A DNA stretch of 64,000 bases from Vulgatibacter incomptus_A (GTDB lineage Bacteria > Myxococcota > Myxococcia > Myxococcales > Vulgatibacteraceae): assembly GCA_040391605.1 (NCBI GenBank), contig JBEBXK010000004.1:87342-151341 (forward strand), written 5' to 3'. The notes below the pieces were generated by a model. That model was not told the DNA's origin. It was given only the letters and a program-made list of their open reading frames with translations, and did no database searches. A program made the position numbers and the translations under genes. Positions within the stretch are counted from its first letter, which is position 1; the number at the start of each line of letters is the position of its first letter. Shown here in pieces: positions 55,701-64,000 of this stretch.

Positions 55701-56017
55701 TGCCCGCCGCTCGCGCCGCCGACACGCTCTACGTGAACGCTGCCTCTCCCCGGCCCTCCCCGGGTGATCCGATAGACGAGGCCGTCGACGGCTTCGACCT
55801 CGAGGCGGCCGCCGTGGCTGCCTCCCTGCAGCGGTGGATGCTTCGTCTCCTTCGAGCGCCCGTCCGGGAAGCCATGGAGCATGCCGCGGATGAAGGCGTG
55901 GATCGTGGTCTTCCCCGCCTCGTTGGGCCCCAGGACGAGGTTCAACCCCGGCCGCAGCTCCCAGGCGAGATCCCGATGCACGCCGAAGCCGTCGATGTGG
56001 AGGCTGCGCAGGATCAC
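52760..56017 (-). CDS. YhaN-like SMC/Rad50-type ATPase
   Basis: The 1085-residue ATPase begins MILRSLHIDGFGVHRDLAWE and has Walker A GPNEAGKTT (30-38), then FAFGLDELADFGGLTGSEME typical of YhaN. Long coiled coils are interrupted by a hydrophobic stretch near residues 490-540, likely a membrane-associated segment. The C-terminal ABC half has the signature LSRGTREQLYVCVRLG and Walker B LPLLMDDVMANFDPERA. It probably forms a Rad50/Mre11-like complex with the upstream YhaO-like protein, which it overlaps by 4 bp. The last residues, CEKTALMQGGGGFFTRAAR and a few more, come from the dispersed repeat and are foreign to the family. Confidence 0.9.
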   Translation of the reverse strand: MILRSLHIDGFGVHRDLAWELRPGLNLVLGPNEAGKTTIHAFIRGMLHGFPDGRSKETKHPPLQGGSHGGRLEVEAVDGLVYRITRGGPGRGSVHVERVGGASGGQELIDPLLGKTDAQLFRNVFAFGLDELADFGGLTGSEMERRIFDAALAGAGRSVSSLVDDLKKAKEEELTPRKGRLREAAHRLEQLEQELRSAKARVKSYGPLVEEELRGVEALGEAKDRARRARAEAAKWEALRSLWPVELRRRDAIARLTALPTAAALVADASVAGASVAAGALLARFDAAAEKLVEWEGAQERDEGERQRLGQEIAAIPPDPSLTSIAGRALALEQEARLVEDHRLRIPVLTSAIEQREAEVQGLLAGLGAGWDESRVRTIDRSLPRREAIDGYASRFRDWERREALASANLERARDDHRKVVDEIEDRREVLKGMEEPPTAEALELRGGALAELRGAREDREHTIRRLQTIRDQGLAMSHRDAGGSGGGPLPWIVAGIFIAAAVAALVRGESVGAAIAAAAGVAMLVVGRLARGGRGRQSDGRSLGSEGAESGVEEDLRTIEAALRVHAEAVGLAEEPTAAAVEVASGALQRDRERRHRWDELGRELARQERLRISAEDGVETAQAAAGALAEGARALESSWTVEIADLLDGGREPGARHGGKEPEALHGDGDSQPILRPEAARERLQRIDEVIEALDQSGRDEQERDRLVAALRGWEAAVRALAALAGIEGEGREALARIADRAAQERARAEDRRLLEAQLRKMEVDRERLEAERRRLEAERDGLLIEAGVSSREELASLVDVERRRGEALEELRGAERAIEERLGDGEEARVARAELATGEKVRWEEAVEEASADEEEAGAAVEELTRQLAIQRREREDLEVSADVHRIASAIEEHRAEIAAAAERWRMAALLERLLQVSLEDMRRDRQPAVLRHAGEAFERITGGRYSAILQTMEGDGVEVLDRRGQRLAAGALSRGTREQLYVCVRLGLAAAFAEQGTRLPLLMDDVMANFDPERATATAAVLADHGREHQLIVFTCHPATVERLLAAEPSAGLLELGACEKTALMQGGGGFFTRAARYGSF
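52788..52830. terminator. Hairpin terminator, copy 2, inside the YhaN-like coding end
   Basis: The perfect 15-bp stem GTGAAAAAACCGCCC (52788-52802) pairs with its complement at 52816-52830. The last 23 codons of the YhaN-like gene run through it, so the gene carries its own terminator before the stop codon at 52760. Confidence 0.8.
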
Positions 56018-57279
56018 GACTCCACCTCCAGGCGATCCAGCGCGTCGAGCTCGACCTTCTCCAGGAGCGCGAGGCGATCCACCGCTTCCAGGGCCGGGAC
56101 GTACGAGTCGAGGGATCGCCCCGGCATGGTGGCGTCCACCGACTCCATCAGCTCCCTCAGCTTCGTCGGATCCCGAGACAGCCCGTCGATCCGTCGCAGG
56201 AGCTCCCCCACCAGATCGTCGCGCTCGGCGAGGCGCTCCCGATCGACCTCCGGCGAGCTCCGGCGGATCAGCCGCTCCCAGCGGATCCAGGGGCGCCGTT
56301 CGGCCGTCGCGTCGTCCAACGCCTGACGCAGCGCTTCGGCCTGCCTTCCCAGGAGCCCGTGGAGCGGGCCACGTCCGTGGAGCTCCGCCGCCAACATCAG
56401 CCCCTCACATCCTCGCCCCTGGACGAGAGCGTCCGCGGCCTCGAGGAGCGCGTCCTCCAGCTCGCCCAGGTCCGCCAGGGCCGAGATGTCCACTTGCACC
56501 GTGTCGAAGACCACCGGCGCCAGCGGGCAGAACTCCACCTCCTGCACCGCGTCGTCCTCCACCTGGATGAGCAGCGCCCCCTTCGGCCCCTGCTCCGCCG
56601 GCTTGAAGCTCCGGCCCTGGAGGTTGCCCGGATACGCGACCCACCTCGGCGCCCGCGAGAGGAGCTGCCTGGTGTGGACGTGACCCAGCGCCCAATAGTC
56701 CATCCGCGCCGCCTCGAGATCGTCCAGGGAGCAGGGCGCGTACGGATCATGCCCCTGCTGCCCCTCGACGTTGCAGTGGAGCAGCCCCACGTGGATCCCG
56801 CCCTCGGGGCCCCGACGAAACCGCCGCGCGAGGTTCTCCATCTCCGCCCGCCTGCCGAAGCTGATCCCGTGGACCGTGGCGATCCGAACGCCGCCTCGCT
56901 CCACCGGCCTCGCCTCCACCTCCCCGCTGCCGAAGACGTGAACCTTTGCAGGCCAGCTCGCGATGGCCGCCCAGCCCTCGTCCACCGGGTCGTGGTTGCC
57001 GTGGACGACAAAGGCGTCGATCCCCGCGGCGGAGAGCCTCTCGAGCCCCCTCCGAAATCGGAGCTGCGCCCGAAGCCCTCGCTCCGCGCCGTCGTAGACG
57101 TCGCCGGCGAAGACCACGAAGGCCACCGCCCTCTCGACGGCCAACTCGATCAGCCGGTCGAAGGCCCGGAGCGACGCCTCCCGAAGTTCTTCTGCCAGCG
57201 CGGGCCGCAAGGCCCTCAGCCCATCGAAGGGCGTGTCCAGATGCAGATCCGCGACGTGGAGAAACGTGAAGCTCTTCAT
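56014..57279 (-). CDS. YhaO/SbcD-like metallophosphoesterase (DNA repair exonuclease)
   Basis: The 421-residue protein has the calcineurin-like metal-binding motifs in order: DLHLD (near residue 11), GDVYD (~59), GNHD (~95), an HCN-type motif (LLHCN) and GHVH (~197). These resemble SbcD/Mre11 and YhaO. The C-terminal half is a helical capping domain with acidic clusters, probably the partner-binding region. It would be the nuclease subunit working with the YhaN-like ATPase encoded directly downstream (ATGA overlap). The start at 57279 matches the family N-terminus MKSFTFLHVADLHLD. The pair is likely transcribed together as a two-gene operon. Confidence 0.92.
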   Translation of the reverse strand: MKSFTFLHVADLHLDTPFDGLRALRPALAEELREASLRAFDRLIELAVERAVAFVVFAGDVYDGAERGLRAQLRFRRGLERLSAAGIDAFVVHGNHDPVDEGWAAIASWPAKVHVFGSGEVEARPVERGGVRIATVHGISFGRRAEMENLARRFRRGPEGGIHVGLLHCNVEGQQGHDPYAPCSLDDLEAARMDYWALGHVHTRQLLSRAPRWVAYPGNLQGRSFKPAEQGPKGALLIQVEDDAVQEVEFCPLAPVVFDTVQVDISALADLGELEDALLEAADALVQGRGCEGLMLAAELHGRGPLHGLLGRQAEALRQALDDATAERRPWIRWERLIRRSSPEVDRERLAERDDLVGELLRRIDGLSRDPTKLRELMESVDATMPGRSLDSYVPALEAVDRLALLEKVELDALDRLEVES

Positions 57280-57344
57280 GGGACCCAGCCTACGTCATCC
57301 CCCCGACATCCACGCGAAGACGGGGCTGCAGCGGATCTCCACCC

Positions 57345-58625
57345 TCAGGATCGGCTCGCCGGCGTCCGGTCGCCCCCGTCGATCGTGCCGACGAAGCGAT
57401 TCTCGGCTGCGATCGATCCGCCGCCGAGCTGACGCAGGTCCGCGCCCGAGGGGCTCTGGAAGACGCGCAGGCCGAAGGAGGGCACCACCGCCAGGAGGTG
57501 GTCGAAGATGTCTGCCTGGACCCCCTCGTGGTAGACCCAGCGGACGTCCTTGGTGAAGAGGTAGACCTCCAGCGGGAGCCCCTCCGCCGTCGGCTGGAGC
57601 TGCCGGATCAGGAGGATCATCTCCTGGTTGATCCCCGGATGCTGACGCACGTAGTTGGTCACGTACCGGCGGTAGGTCCCGACGTTGGTGAGGCGACGCA
57701 CGTTCGGGGCGAGGGAGGGATCGCCCGGGTGCTCCCGGTTGTAGGCAGCGATCTCCTCCTTCTTCTCGGCGATGTATTCGCGCAGGAGCTTGAAGTCGCC
57801 GAAGCGATCCACCTCCTCATCGCTGAGGAAGCGGATGGAGGAGAGGTCGAGGTTGATCGAGCGCTTGATCCGGCGCCCGCCCGACTCGAACATTCCCCTC
57901 CAATTCTTGAAGGAGTTCTCCAGGAACTTATGGGTGGGGATCGAGGTGATCGTCTTATCCCAGTTCTGCACCTGCACCGTGTTCAGCGCGATGTCGATCA
58001 CGAAGCCGTCGGCGTTGAACTGCGGCATCTCGATCCAATCGTCCATCCGGATCAGGCCGTTGGTGGTGATCTGCACCCCGGCCACCAAGGAGAGGAGGCT
58101 GTCGCGAAAGACCAGCATTCCGACGGCGGTCAGGGCCCCTAGGCCGCTCAGGAGGAGGACGGGAGACTCGTCGATCAGCACCGCGATCATCAGGATCGTC
58201 GCAGCCAGCCAGGCGAGGATGTTCACCACCTGAACGATCCCCTTGATCGGCCGATCCTTGGCCCGGGGGTAGCGGTTGTAGATCGCGTTCAGCCCGCCGG
58301 TCGCCGCGGTGAAGCCGCGGACGACGACCATGATCATCAGGGCGATCGTGAGGCGGTGGAGGAGGGTGGCGAGCCCCTCCGAGAGGCCGGTGACGAAGGC
58401 CAGCCCCTGCTCCACGACGAGGAGGGGCGCCAGAGCGACGAGGCGTGCGAAGGTGCCCGACTCCGCCAGGGCGTCGTCCCAGGTGGATCTCGTCCGCCGG
58501 ATCACCGCGAGGACGAGGCCCAACACGAGGTAGCGGGCGATCAGATAGGCGAGGCCGGCCGCGCCGAAGACGATCCCCAGACCCAGGAGGGCCTGGGTGA
58601 GCGGAAATTGGTGAGACCAGGTCAA
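57345..58625 (-). CDS. Mechanosensitive ion channel, YbdG-like (MscS family)
   Basis: The start is TTG at 58625 with AAGGAG nine bases upstream; an upstream ATG gives a non-homologous, Arg-rich lead. The 426-residue product has about five helices, then the pore helix and the beta domain: LSGLGALTAVGMLVFRDSLL, GVQITTNGLIRMDDWIEMP and DGFVIDIALNTVQVQNWDKT. E. coli YbdG is 415 aa, and the insert RIKRSINLDLSSIRFLSDEE fits that branch. It releases solutes on osmotic downshock. It ends 65 bp from the YhaO-like gene on the same strand. Confidence 0.9.
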   Translation of the reverse strand: MTWSHQFPLTQALLGLGIVFGAAGLAYLIARYLVLGLVLAVIRRTRSTWDDALAESGTFARLVALAPLLVVEQGLAFVTGLSEGLATLLHRLTIALMIMVVVRGFTAATGGLNAIYNRYPRAKDRPIKGIVQVVNILAWLAATILMIAVLIDESPVLLLSGLGALTAVGMLVFRDSLLSLVAGVQITTNGLIRMDDWIEMPQFNADGFVIDIALNTVQVQNWDKTITSIPTHKFLENSFKNWRGMFESGGRRIKRSINLDLSSIRFLSDEEVDRFGDFKLLREYIAEKKEEIAAYNREHPGDPSLAPNVRRLTNVGTYRRYVTNYVRQHPGINQEMILLIRQLQPTAEGLPLEVYLFTKDVRWVYHEGVQADIFDHLLAVVPSFGLRVFQSPSGADLRQLGGGSIAAENRFVGTIDGGDRTPASRS

Positions 58626-58821
58626 AACAGGGAGCTCCTTTCGAGTCTCGAGCGGCCGGAAGCGCCCCGGCCAGGGCGGCCCATGAGAACGCGAGCGCGC
58701 CCCGAAGGCCAGCCGGCATCCACTTTCCCGCCCCTTGGCCTTTCCGGGGAGGCGGGGACTTCCGAGGTTGTACGTCCCCCACCCCGGTGTTAGAAGCCCG
58801 ACGCGACGCAGGAGGATCTGA

Positions 58822-61800
58822 ATGGTCGGTAAGCGCAACCAGCTCCGGCGGGGCCTCGGCGCCTGGAGCCCCGGGGCGCTGCCGCCCTCACATCATCCGG
58901 AGGCCCTCCGCGAAGGAGTGGAGAGGCTGGCCCGCCCGATCTCGATCGTCGAGTCCGCCGGCAGGCTGGCGGTGGCAGTCGGCGGCGAAGGGCGGCTGGG
59001 CGCGGCGCCTGCCGACGGTGCCCTCCCCCTGCTGGCCCATGTGCCTCCCCTGCTCCCCACCGATCTCGGCGATCCGGCCTTCCGACAGGCCCATGGTCTG
59101 CGCACCGCCTACGTCGCCGGCGAGATGGCCAACGGCATCGCCTCGGTGGAGATGGTCGAGGCCATGGCCCACGGGGGGATGCTGGGCTTCTTCGGCGCGG
59201 CCGGCCTGCCTCCCTCCCGGATCGAGGCCGCGATCCTTCGGCTGAAGGAGTTGGGTGAGCTCCCCTTCGGCTTCAACCTGATCCACAGCCCGGCGGATCC
59301 CGGGCTGGAGGCCGCCGGGGCCGAGCTCTTCCTGCGCCACGGCATCCGCCTGGTCTGCGCCTCCGCCTACCTGGATCTCACCCTGCCGCTGGTGGGCTAT
59401 CGCGTCGCCGGGATCCACCGCGGCGCCGACGGCGCGGTGGTGACGCCGAATCGAGTCGTCGCCAAGGTCTCCCGGGTGGAGGTGGCGCGAAAGTTCCTCT
59501 CGCCGCCGCCCCGGCGCTTCCTCGACCAGCTCGTCGAGTCTGGCGCGATCACCGCCGAGCAGGCGGAGCTGGCGGCGTCGATCCCCATGGCCGAGGACAT
59601 CACCGCCGAGGCGGACTCCGGCGGCCACACCGACAACCGCCCGCTGGTGGTGGTGCTCCCCGCGATCCAGGCGCTGCGCGACGAACTCCAAGCCACCTAC
59701 CGCTACGCCGTCCGGCCGAGGATCGGCGCCGCCGGCGGGATCGCCACCCCCTCCGCCGTCGCCGCCGCCTTCTCCCTGGGCGCGGCCTACGTGGTCACAG
59801 GCTCCGTGAACCAGGGCTGCCTCGAGGCCGGCACCTCCGACCTGGTGCGCCAGGCCCTCGCCGACGCCTCGAGCACCGACGTCACCATGGCCCCCGCCGC
59901 CGATATGTTCGAGATGGGGGTGAAGGTCCAGGTCCTCTCCAAGGGGACCATGTTCCCGATGCGGGCCGCCAGGCTCTACGAGCTCCATCGCAGCCACGGC
60001 AGCCTGGAGGAGCTCCCCGCCGCCGTCCGCGCCGAGCTCGAGGAGAAGTACTTCCGCTGCAGCCTCGAAGAGGCCTGGGCCGGCTGCAAGGCCTTCTTCG
60101 CCGAGCGCGATCCATCCCAGGTGGAGAAGGGCGAGAAGGATCCCAAGCACCGCATGGCGCTGGTCTTCCGCTCCTACCTCGGCCGCGCCTCGGGCTGGGC
60201 CAACGACGGCGTCGCGGATCGCCGCCTCGACTTCCAGATCTGGTGCGGCCCCGCCATGGGCGCGTTCAACGATTGGGCCAGGGGATCGCCCTTCGAGGAT
60301 TGGCGCAATCGCCGGGTGGTCCCCGTCGCCAGGAATCTGATGAGCGGGGCGGCGGTCCTCACCCGCATCGCCGCGCTGCGCGCCCAGGGGATCGCCATCC
60401 CCGCCGAGTTGGAGCGCTTCGAGCCGCGGAGCGACGCGGCGCTGGACGCCATGTTGGAGCGGGCGCAGGTGGAAGCGAAGGCCACCGTCGGCTCGCGAGT
60501 CGACGAGCGCAAGAAGGACGGCGCCCCCGAGCCCATCGCCATCGTCGGCATGGCCGGGCTCTTCCCCAAGGCCGCCGACCTCGCCTCCTATTGGGCCAAC
60601 ATCCGGATGGGCGTCGACACCGTGGGTGAGATCCCCGAGAGCCACTTCTCCCTCGGCGACTACCACGATCCCGATCCGGCGGCCCGCGACAAGATCTACA
60701 CGACCCGCGGCGCCTTCCTGGATCCCTACCCCTTCGATCCCACCGAGTTCGGGATCCCGCCGACGATCCTCGAAGCCACCGACACCTCGCAGCTCCTGGG
60801 GCTGGTGGTGGCGAAGAAGGCGATGGAGGACGCCGGCTACGGCGAGCACGTGGAGTGGGATCGCGGCAGGGCCTCGGTCTGGCTCGGCGTCACCGGCACC
60901 CAGGAGCTGGTCACCAGCCTGAGCGCCAGGCTCGGACATCCCCATTGGCGCAAGGCGCTGGTCGATGCGGGCGTCTCGGAAGAGAAGACCGAGGAGGTGG
61001 TGGAGCGGATCGGCCGCGCCTACGTCGGCTGGCAGGAGAGCTCCTTCCCCGGCCTCCTCGGCAACGTGGTCGCCGGACGGATCGCGAACCGCCTGGACTT
61101 CGGCGGGACCAACAGCGTGGTGGACGCGGCCTGTGGCAGCTCGCTGTCGGCCATTCACGCAGCGTGCATGGAACTCTGGGGCGGCAGGACCGATCTGGCG
61201 CTCACCGGAGGTGTCGACACGATGAACGACATCTTCATGCATATGTGCTTCTCCAAGACCCCGGCGCTCTCGGCCACCGGCGACGCGCGCCCCTTCGCAT
61301 CCGACGCCGACGGCACCATCCTCGGCGAGGGCCTCGGCATGGTGGTGCTCAAGCGCCTCTCCGACGCCGAGGCGGCAGGCGACCGGATCTACGCCTTGAT
61401 CCGAGGCATGGGCACCTCCAGCGACGGCCGCGCCAAGAGCATCTACGCCCCGGTGCCGGAGGGGCAGGCCCGGGCGCTGCGGGCGGCCTACGACCACGCG
61501 CAGATCAGCCCGCGCAGCGTCGAGCTCCTCGAGGCCCACGGCACCGGCACCAAGGCCGGCGACGCCAGCGAGTTCGAGGCGCTGCGAACGGTCTACGCCG
61601 AGGCCGGCGACGAGAAGGGCTGGTGCGCGCTGGGCTCGGTGAAGTCGCAGATCGGCCACACCAAGGCCGCGGCCGGCGCGGCGGGGTTGATCAAGGCTGC
61701 CCTCGCCCTCAGCCATAAGGTGCTGCCCCCCACCATCAAGATCGACCAGCCAAATCCGGGGCTCTCGATCGAACGCAGCGCCTTCTACCTCTCCACCGAG

Positions 61801-64000
61801 GCCCGACCCTGGCTCAAGCCCGCCGGGCATCCGCGCCGTGCGGCGGTGAGCGCCTTCGGCTTCGGCGGCAGCAACTTCCACGCGGTGGTGGAGGAGTACC
61901 GCGAGGGCCGTGAGACCCCGGCCTGGGATGGCTCGGTGGAGCTCCTTCCCCTCTCCGCCGCGGACGCCGCCGGCCTGGAGGCGCGCCTCGACGAGGTGGC
62001 GGCCTGCGACGATCCGGGCTTCGCCACCTACGCCTCCCGCGCCCGATCCGCCTTCCGGATCCAGGAACCCCATCGGCTGATCCTCGTCGTCGAGCGGGGG
62101 CGGGATCGCGCGGCGCTGGTCGAGGCCGCCCGCGACAGACTCCGCCGCGGCCCCGGCGGCCTGGACGGGATCCACTACGGCGTGGGCGGTCCCCCGGGCA
62201 AGCTCGCCTTCCTCTTTCCCGGTCAGGGCTCCCAGGGGCTGGGGATGCTGCGGGATCTCGCCAACACCTTCCCCGAGATGCTGCTGGCCCTCGAGGAGGC
62301 CGACGGCATCGGCGCGGTGATCTACCCGGCGCCCTCCTTCGACGAGACCGTCCGCCAAAGTCACGCCGCGGCGCTCGTCCGCACCGACAACGCCCAACCC
62401 GCCCTCGGGGCGGTGGAGCGCGGCGCCCTCGGGGTGCTGCGCCGCTTCGGCGTCCGCCCGGAGCTGACGGCGGGTCATAGCTTCGGCGAGCTCGTCGCCC
62501 TGCACGCCGCCGGGAGGCTGGGCGCCGCCGATCTCCATCGCCTCGCGCACAGGCGCGGCGAGCTGATGGCGGGTGACGGCAGCGATCGCGGGACGATGCT
62601 CGCGGTCCACGCGCCCCTCGCGTCAATCGAGGCGCTCCTGGAAGAAGAGGGCCTCGACCTGGTCCTCGCCAACCGAAATACGCCGGAGCAGGGGGTGCTC
62701 TCCGGCAGCCGCGAGGCCATCGAGGTCGCGATGGAGCGCTGCAAGCGCCGCGGTCTCCGGGCCACCAGACTGCAGGTAGGGGCAGCCTTCCACAGCCCTC
62801 TGGTCTCCGATGCCGCCGACGGCCTGCGCGAAGCCCTGGAGTCAGTGGAGATCTACCCCGGATCGGTGCCGGTGATCGCCAACTCGACGGCCACCCCCTA
62901 TCCCGCCGACAGCGACGAGGCCCGGGAGCTCCTCGCGAGCCAGCTCGCCCGTCCGGTCCGCTTCGTCGAGTCGGTGGATCGGCTGTGGGACGACGGCGCC
63001 CGCACCTTCCTGGAGGTCGGGCCCAAGGGCGTGCTCGGCGGCCTGGTCCGCTCCACCCTGGGCGATCGCGACCATCGCACCTTGGCCATCGACGCCAGCG
63101 CCGGGAAGCGGAGCGGCCTCTTCGACCTGGCCTCGGTCCTGGCTGCGCTGGGCGCCTCCGGCCACGCCGTTCGCTTCGAGGAGTGGCAGGCGAGCCCCCC
63201 TCCGCCCCGCGGCGCGATCCCCTACCGCAAGCCGCGGATGCAGATCCCCTTGAGCGGCGTGAACTACCGCGCCCCGCAGGCGCCGCTGCCTCCCTTCCCT
63301 CCTTCCCCTGAAACGTATCGGGCGGGTCCATCGGACGCCGCCCTGCCGATCGAGCCCGCCCCGGCCTCGTACCGGCCCCTGGAGCCCGTCATGAAGCATG
63401 ATTCGAAGCCGAGCCAGTCCCTCCCGATCAGCGGCGCGGGGAACCTCCTTCTGGACGCGCTCCGCGCCAACGGCGAGAGCCTCCGGGCCCTGCAATCCCT
63501 GCAGGAGCAGACGGCCGTGTTGCACCAGCGCTTCCTCGAGGGGCAGTCGGCGGCGCAGTCGAGCTTCCACGCCCTCCTCGTCGGGCAGCAGCGGCTGGTG
63601 GAGCAGGCCTTGAGCGGCGCTTCCGTCGACGCCTTCGCGCAGGGTTCAGCCGTGGGGCAGCCTTCGGCGTTCGGGCAGCCGCAGGTCTTCGGGCAGCCAC
63701 AGGCGTTCGGGCAGTCACAGGCGTTCGGGCAGTCGCAGGCGTTCGGGCAGCCGCAGGCGTTCGGGCAGCCGCAGGCGTTCGGGCAGTCGCAGGCGTTCGG
63801 GCAGTCGCAGGCGTTCGGGCAGTCGCAGGCGTTAGGGCAGCCGCAGGAGTTCGCAGATCAGCAGGCCCTCGCACAGCAGCAGGCTCACGCGCAGCAGCAG
63901 GCCCTCGCGCAGCAGCAGACTCACGCGCAGCAGCAGGCCCTCGCACAGCAGCAGGCCCTCGCACAGCAGCAGGCCCTCGCACAGCAGCAGGCCCTCGCAC
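58822..64000 (+). CDS. Multidomain PUFA/polyketide synthase: enoyl reductase-ketosynthase-acyltransferase (3'-truncated)
   Basis: The start ATG 58822 has GCAGGAGGA upstream. The frame stays open to the window end, at least 1726 codons. Residues ~1-470 are a PfaD-type enoyl reductase (2-nitropropane-dioxygenase fold): GGMLGFFGAAGLPP, AGGIATPSAVAAAFSLGAAY, GWANDG. Residues ~571-1020 are a ketosynthase with Cys771 in DAACGSS, His906 in EAHGTGT and His946 in GHTKAAAG. Residues ~1130-1400 are an acyltransferase with Ser1220 in GHSFGE and His1324 in AFHSPL. A short helical segment (LLLDALRANGESLRALQSLQ) then leads to a Gln-rich repeat, and ACP or reducing domains probably lie beyond. Pfa systems usually keep the reductase as a separate gene, so this fusion is unusual. 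Confidence 0.92.
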   Translation, partial: MVGKRNQLRRGLGAWSPGALPPSHHPEALREGVERLARPISIVESAGRLAVAVGGEGRLGAAPADGALPLLAHVPPLLPTDLGDPAFRQAHGLRTAYVAGEMANGIASVEMVEAMAHGGMLGFFGAAGLPPSRIEAAILRLKELGELPFGFNLIHSPADPGLEAAGAELFLRHGIRLVCASAYLDLTLPLVGYRVAGIHRGADGAVVTPNRVVAKVSRVEVARKFLSPPPRRFLDQLVESGAITAEQAELAASIPMAEDITAEADSGGHTDNRPLVVVLPAIQALRDELQATYRYAVRPRIGAAGGIATPSAVAAAFSLGAAYVVTGSVNQGCLEAGTSDLVRQALADASSTDVTMAPAADMFEMGVKVQVLSKGTMFPMRAARLYELHRSHGSLEELPAAVRAELEEKYFRCSLEEAWAGCKAFFAERDPSQVEKGEKDPKHRMALVFRSYLGRASGWANDGVADRRLDFQIWCGPAMGAFNDWARGSPFEDWRNRRVVPVARNLMSGAAVLTRIAALRAQGIAIPAELERFEPRSDAALDAMLERAQVEAKATVGSRVDERKKDGAPEPIAIVGMAGLFPKAADLASYWANIRMGVDTVGEIPESHFSLGDYHDPDPAARDKIYTTRGAFLDPYPFDPTEFGIPPTILEATDTSQLLGLVVAKKAMEDAGYGEHVEWDRGRASVWLGVTGTQELVTSLSARLGHPHWRKALVDAGVSEEKTEEVVERIGRAYVGWQESSFPGLLGNVVAGRIANRLDFGGTNSVVDAACGSSLSAIHAACMELWGGRTDLALTGGVDTMNDIFMHMCFSKTPALSATGDARPFASDADGTILGEGLGMVVLKRLSDAEAAGDRIYALIRGMGTSSDGRAKSIYAPVPEGQARALRAAYDHAQISPRSVELLEAHGTGTKAGDASEFEALRTVYAEAGDEKGWCALGSVKSQIGHTKAAAGAAGLIKAALALSHKVLPPTIKIDQPNPGLSIERSAFYLSTEARPWLKPAGHPRRAAVSAFGFGGSNFHAVVEEYREGRETPAWDGSVELLPLSAADAAGLEARLDEVAACDDPGFATYASRARSAFRIQEPHRLILVVERGRDRAALVEAARDRLRRGPGGLDGIHYGVGGPPGKLAFLFPGQGSQGLGMLRDLANTFPEMLLALEEADGIGAVIYPAPSFDETVRQSHAAALVRTDNAQPALGAVERGALGVLRRFGVRPELTAGHSFGELVALHAAGRLGAADLHRLAHRRGELMAGDGSDRGTMLAVHAPLASIEALLEEEGLDLVLANRNTPEQGVLSGSREAIEVAMERCKRRGLRATRLQVGAAFHSPLVSDAADGLREALESVEIYPGSVPVIANSTATPYPADSDEARELLASQLARPVRFVESVDRLWDDGARTFLEVGPKGVLGGLVRSTLGDRDHRTLAIDASAGKRSGLFDLASVLAALGASGHAVRFEEWQASPPPPRGAIPYRKPRMQIPLSGVNYRAPQAPLPPFPPSPETYRAGPSDAALPIEPAPASYRPLEPVMKHDSKPSQSLPISGAGNLLLDALRANGESLRALQSLQEQTAVLHQRFLEGQSAAQSSFHALLVGQQRLVEQALSGASVDAFAQGSAVGQPSAFGQPQVFGQPQAFGQSQAFGQSQAFGQPQAFGQPQAFGQSQAFGQSQAFGQSQALGQPQEFADQQALAQQQAHAQQQALAQQQTHAQQQALAQQQALAQQQALAQQQALA
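63661..64000 (+). repeat. 18-bp in-frame tandem repeat, 18 full copies plus a partial
   Basis: Starting at 63661, the synthase frame reads units of six residues. Ten are of the (P/S)QxFGQ type, one is transitional (PQEFAD) and at least eight are of the QQALAQ type (variants QQAHAQ, QQTHAQ). The first and last unit types are clearly related and the DNA is nearly identical within each type. The product is a Gln-rich flexible or coiled linker, probably before carrier-protein domains. The repeat continues past the window edge. Confidence 0.95.

Noticed and set aside
58888..62610. Minus-strand open frame of 1240 codons opposite the synthase
   Set aside because: Low-complexity Gly/Ala/Glu/His-rich translation; the plus strand has all catalytic motifs of ER, KS and AT domains, so this is a shadow.
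63661..64000. Possible CRISPR-like array
   Set aside because: The 18-bp units are contiguous, in frame and translate to a hexapeptide repeat; there are no spacers.

Overview
The window is GC-rich DNA with dense coding, many lipoproteins with Gly-rich linkers after the lipobox, and frequent GTG/TTG starts. It also carries Ig/propeller/RCC1-type surface proteins and the start of a PUFA-type megasynthase. This combination points to a predatory or soil deltaproteobacterium-like member of the Myxococcota, possibly near Vulgatibacter. The assignment is inferred from gene content only. No rRNA, tRNA, CRISPR array or phage genes were seen.

Layout. 0-7 kb: an edge-truncated Sel1-like protein, two secreted lipoproteins, a frameshifted GNAT acetyltransferase, a decayed-looking stretch and a small DUF486 membrane protein. 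7-14.4 kb: a dicarboxylate/amino-acid symporter, a Tat-exported DOPA-dioxygenase-like enzyme, a DUF2325 protein, a GlsB/YeaQ membrane protein, a lipoprotein, ArsC, a fatty acid desaturase and CdsA. 14.4-21 kb: a tripartite heavy-metal efflux operon (outer membrane factor, adaptor, RND pump), headed by a small Cys-rich exported protein. 21-27 kb: TDT, EamA and NSS transporters, a HAD phosphatase (HxpB type), a DksA/TraR-type zinc-finger protein and a pirin.

27.5-45.6 kb is a block of exported proteins. It holds two convergent, colinear Ig/nidogen-like lipoproteins (950 and 2565 aa), a truncated haemoglobin, a beta-propeller lipoprotein, a PNGase F-like lipoprotein and an RCC1-repeat lipoprotein. 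45.6-58.6 kb is housekeeping and stress: Lon with an unusual linker, a multi-PAS histidine kinase, MgtE, a YhaN/YhaO-like DNA-repair ATPase/nuclease pair and a YbdG-type mechanosensitive channel. From 58.8 kb to the window end runs an open reading frame fusing a PfaD-type enoyl reductase to ketosynthase and acyltransferase domains, ending in an 18-bp hexapeptide repeat tract.

The most unusual signal between genes is a set of short dispersed repeats that abut or supply stop codons. One is a 176-bp element with perfect 18-bp terminal inverted repeats, whose two ends are the TAG stops of two convergent genes. A second is a MITE-like family with 19-bp terminal inverted repeats, with two good copies and one degraded copy directly after TGA stops. 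A third is a GAGCCGGAGGCGAGCGAACG-type family with about seven copies, one of which forms the C-terminal tail of the YhaN-like protein and carries its terminator.
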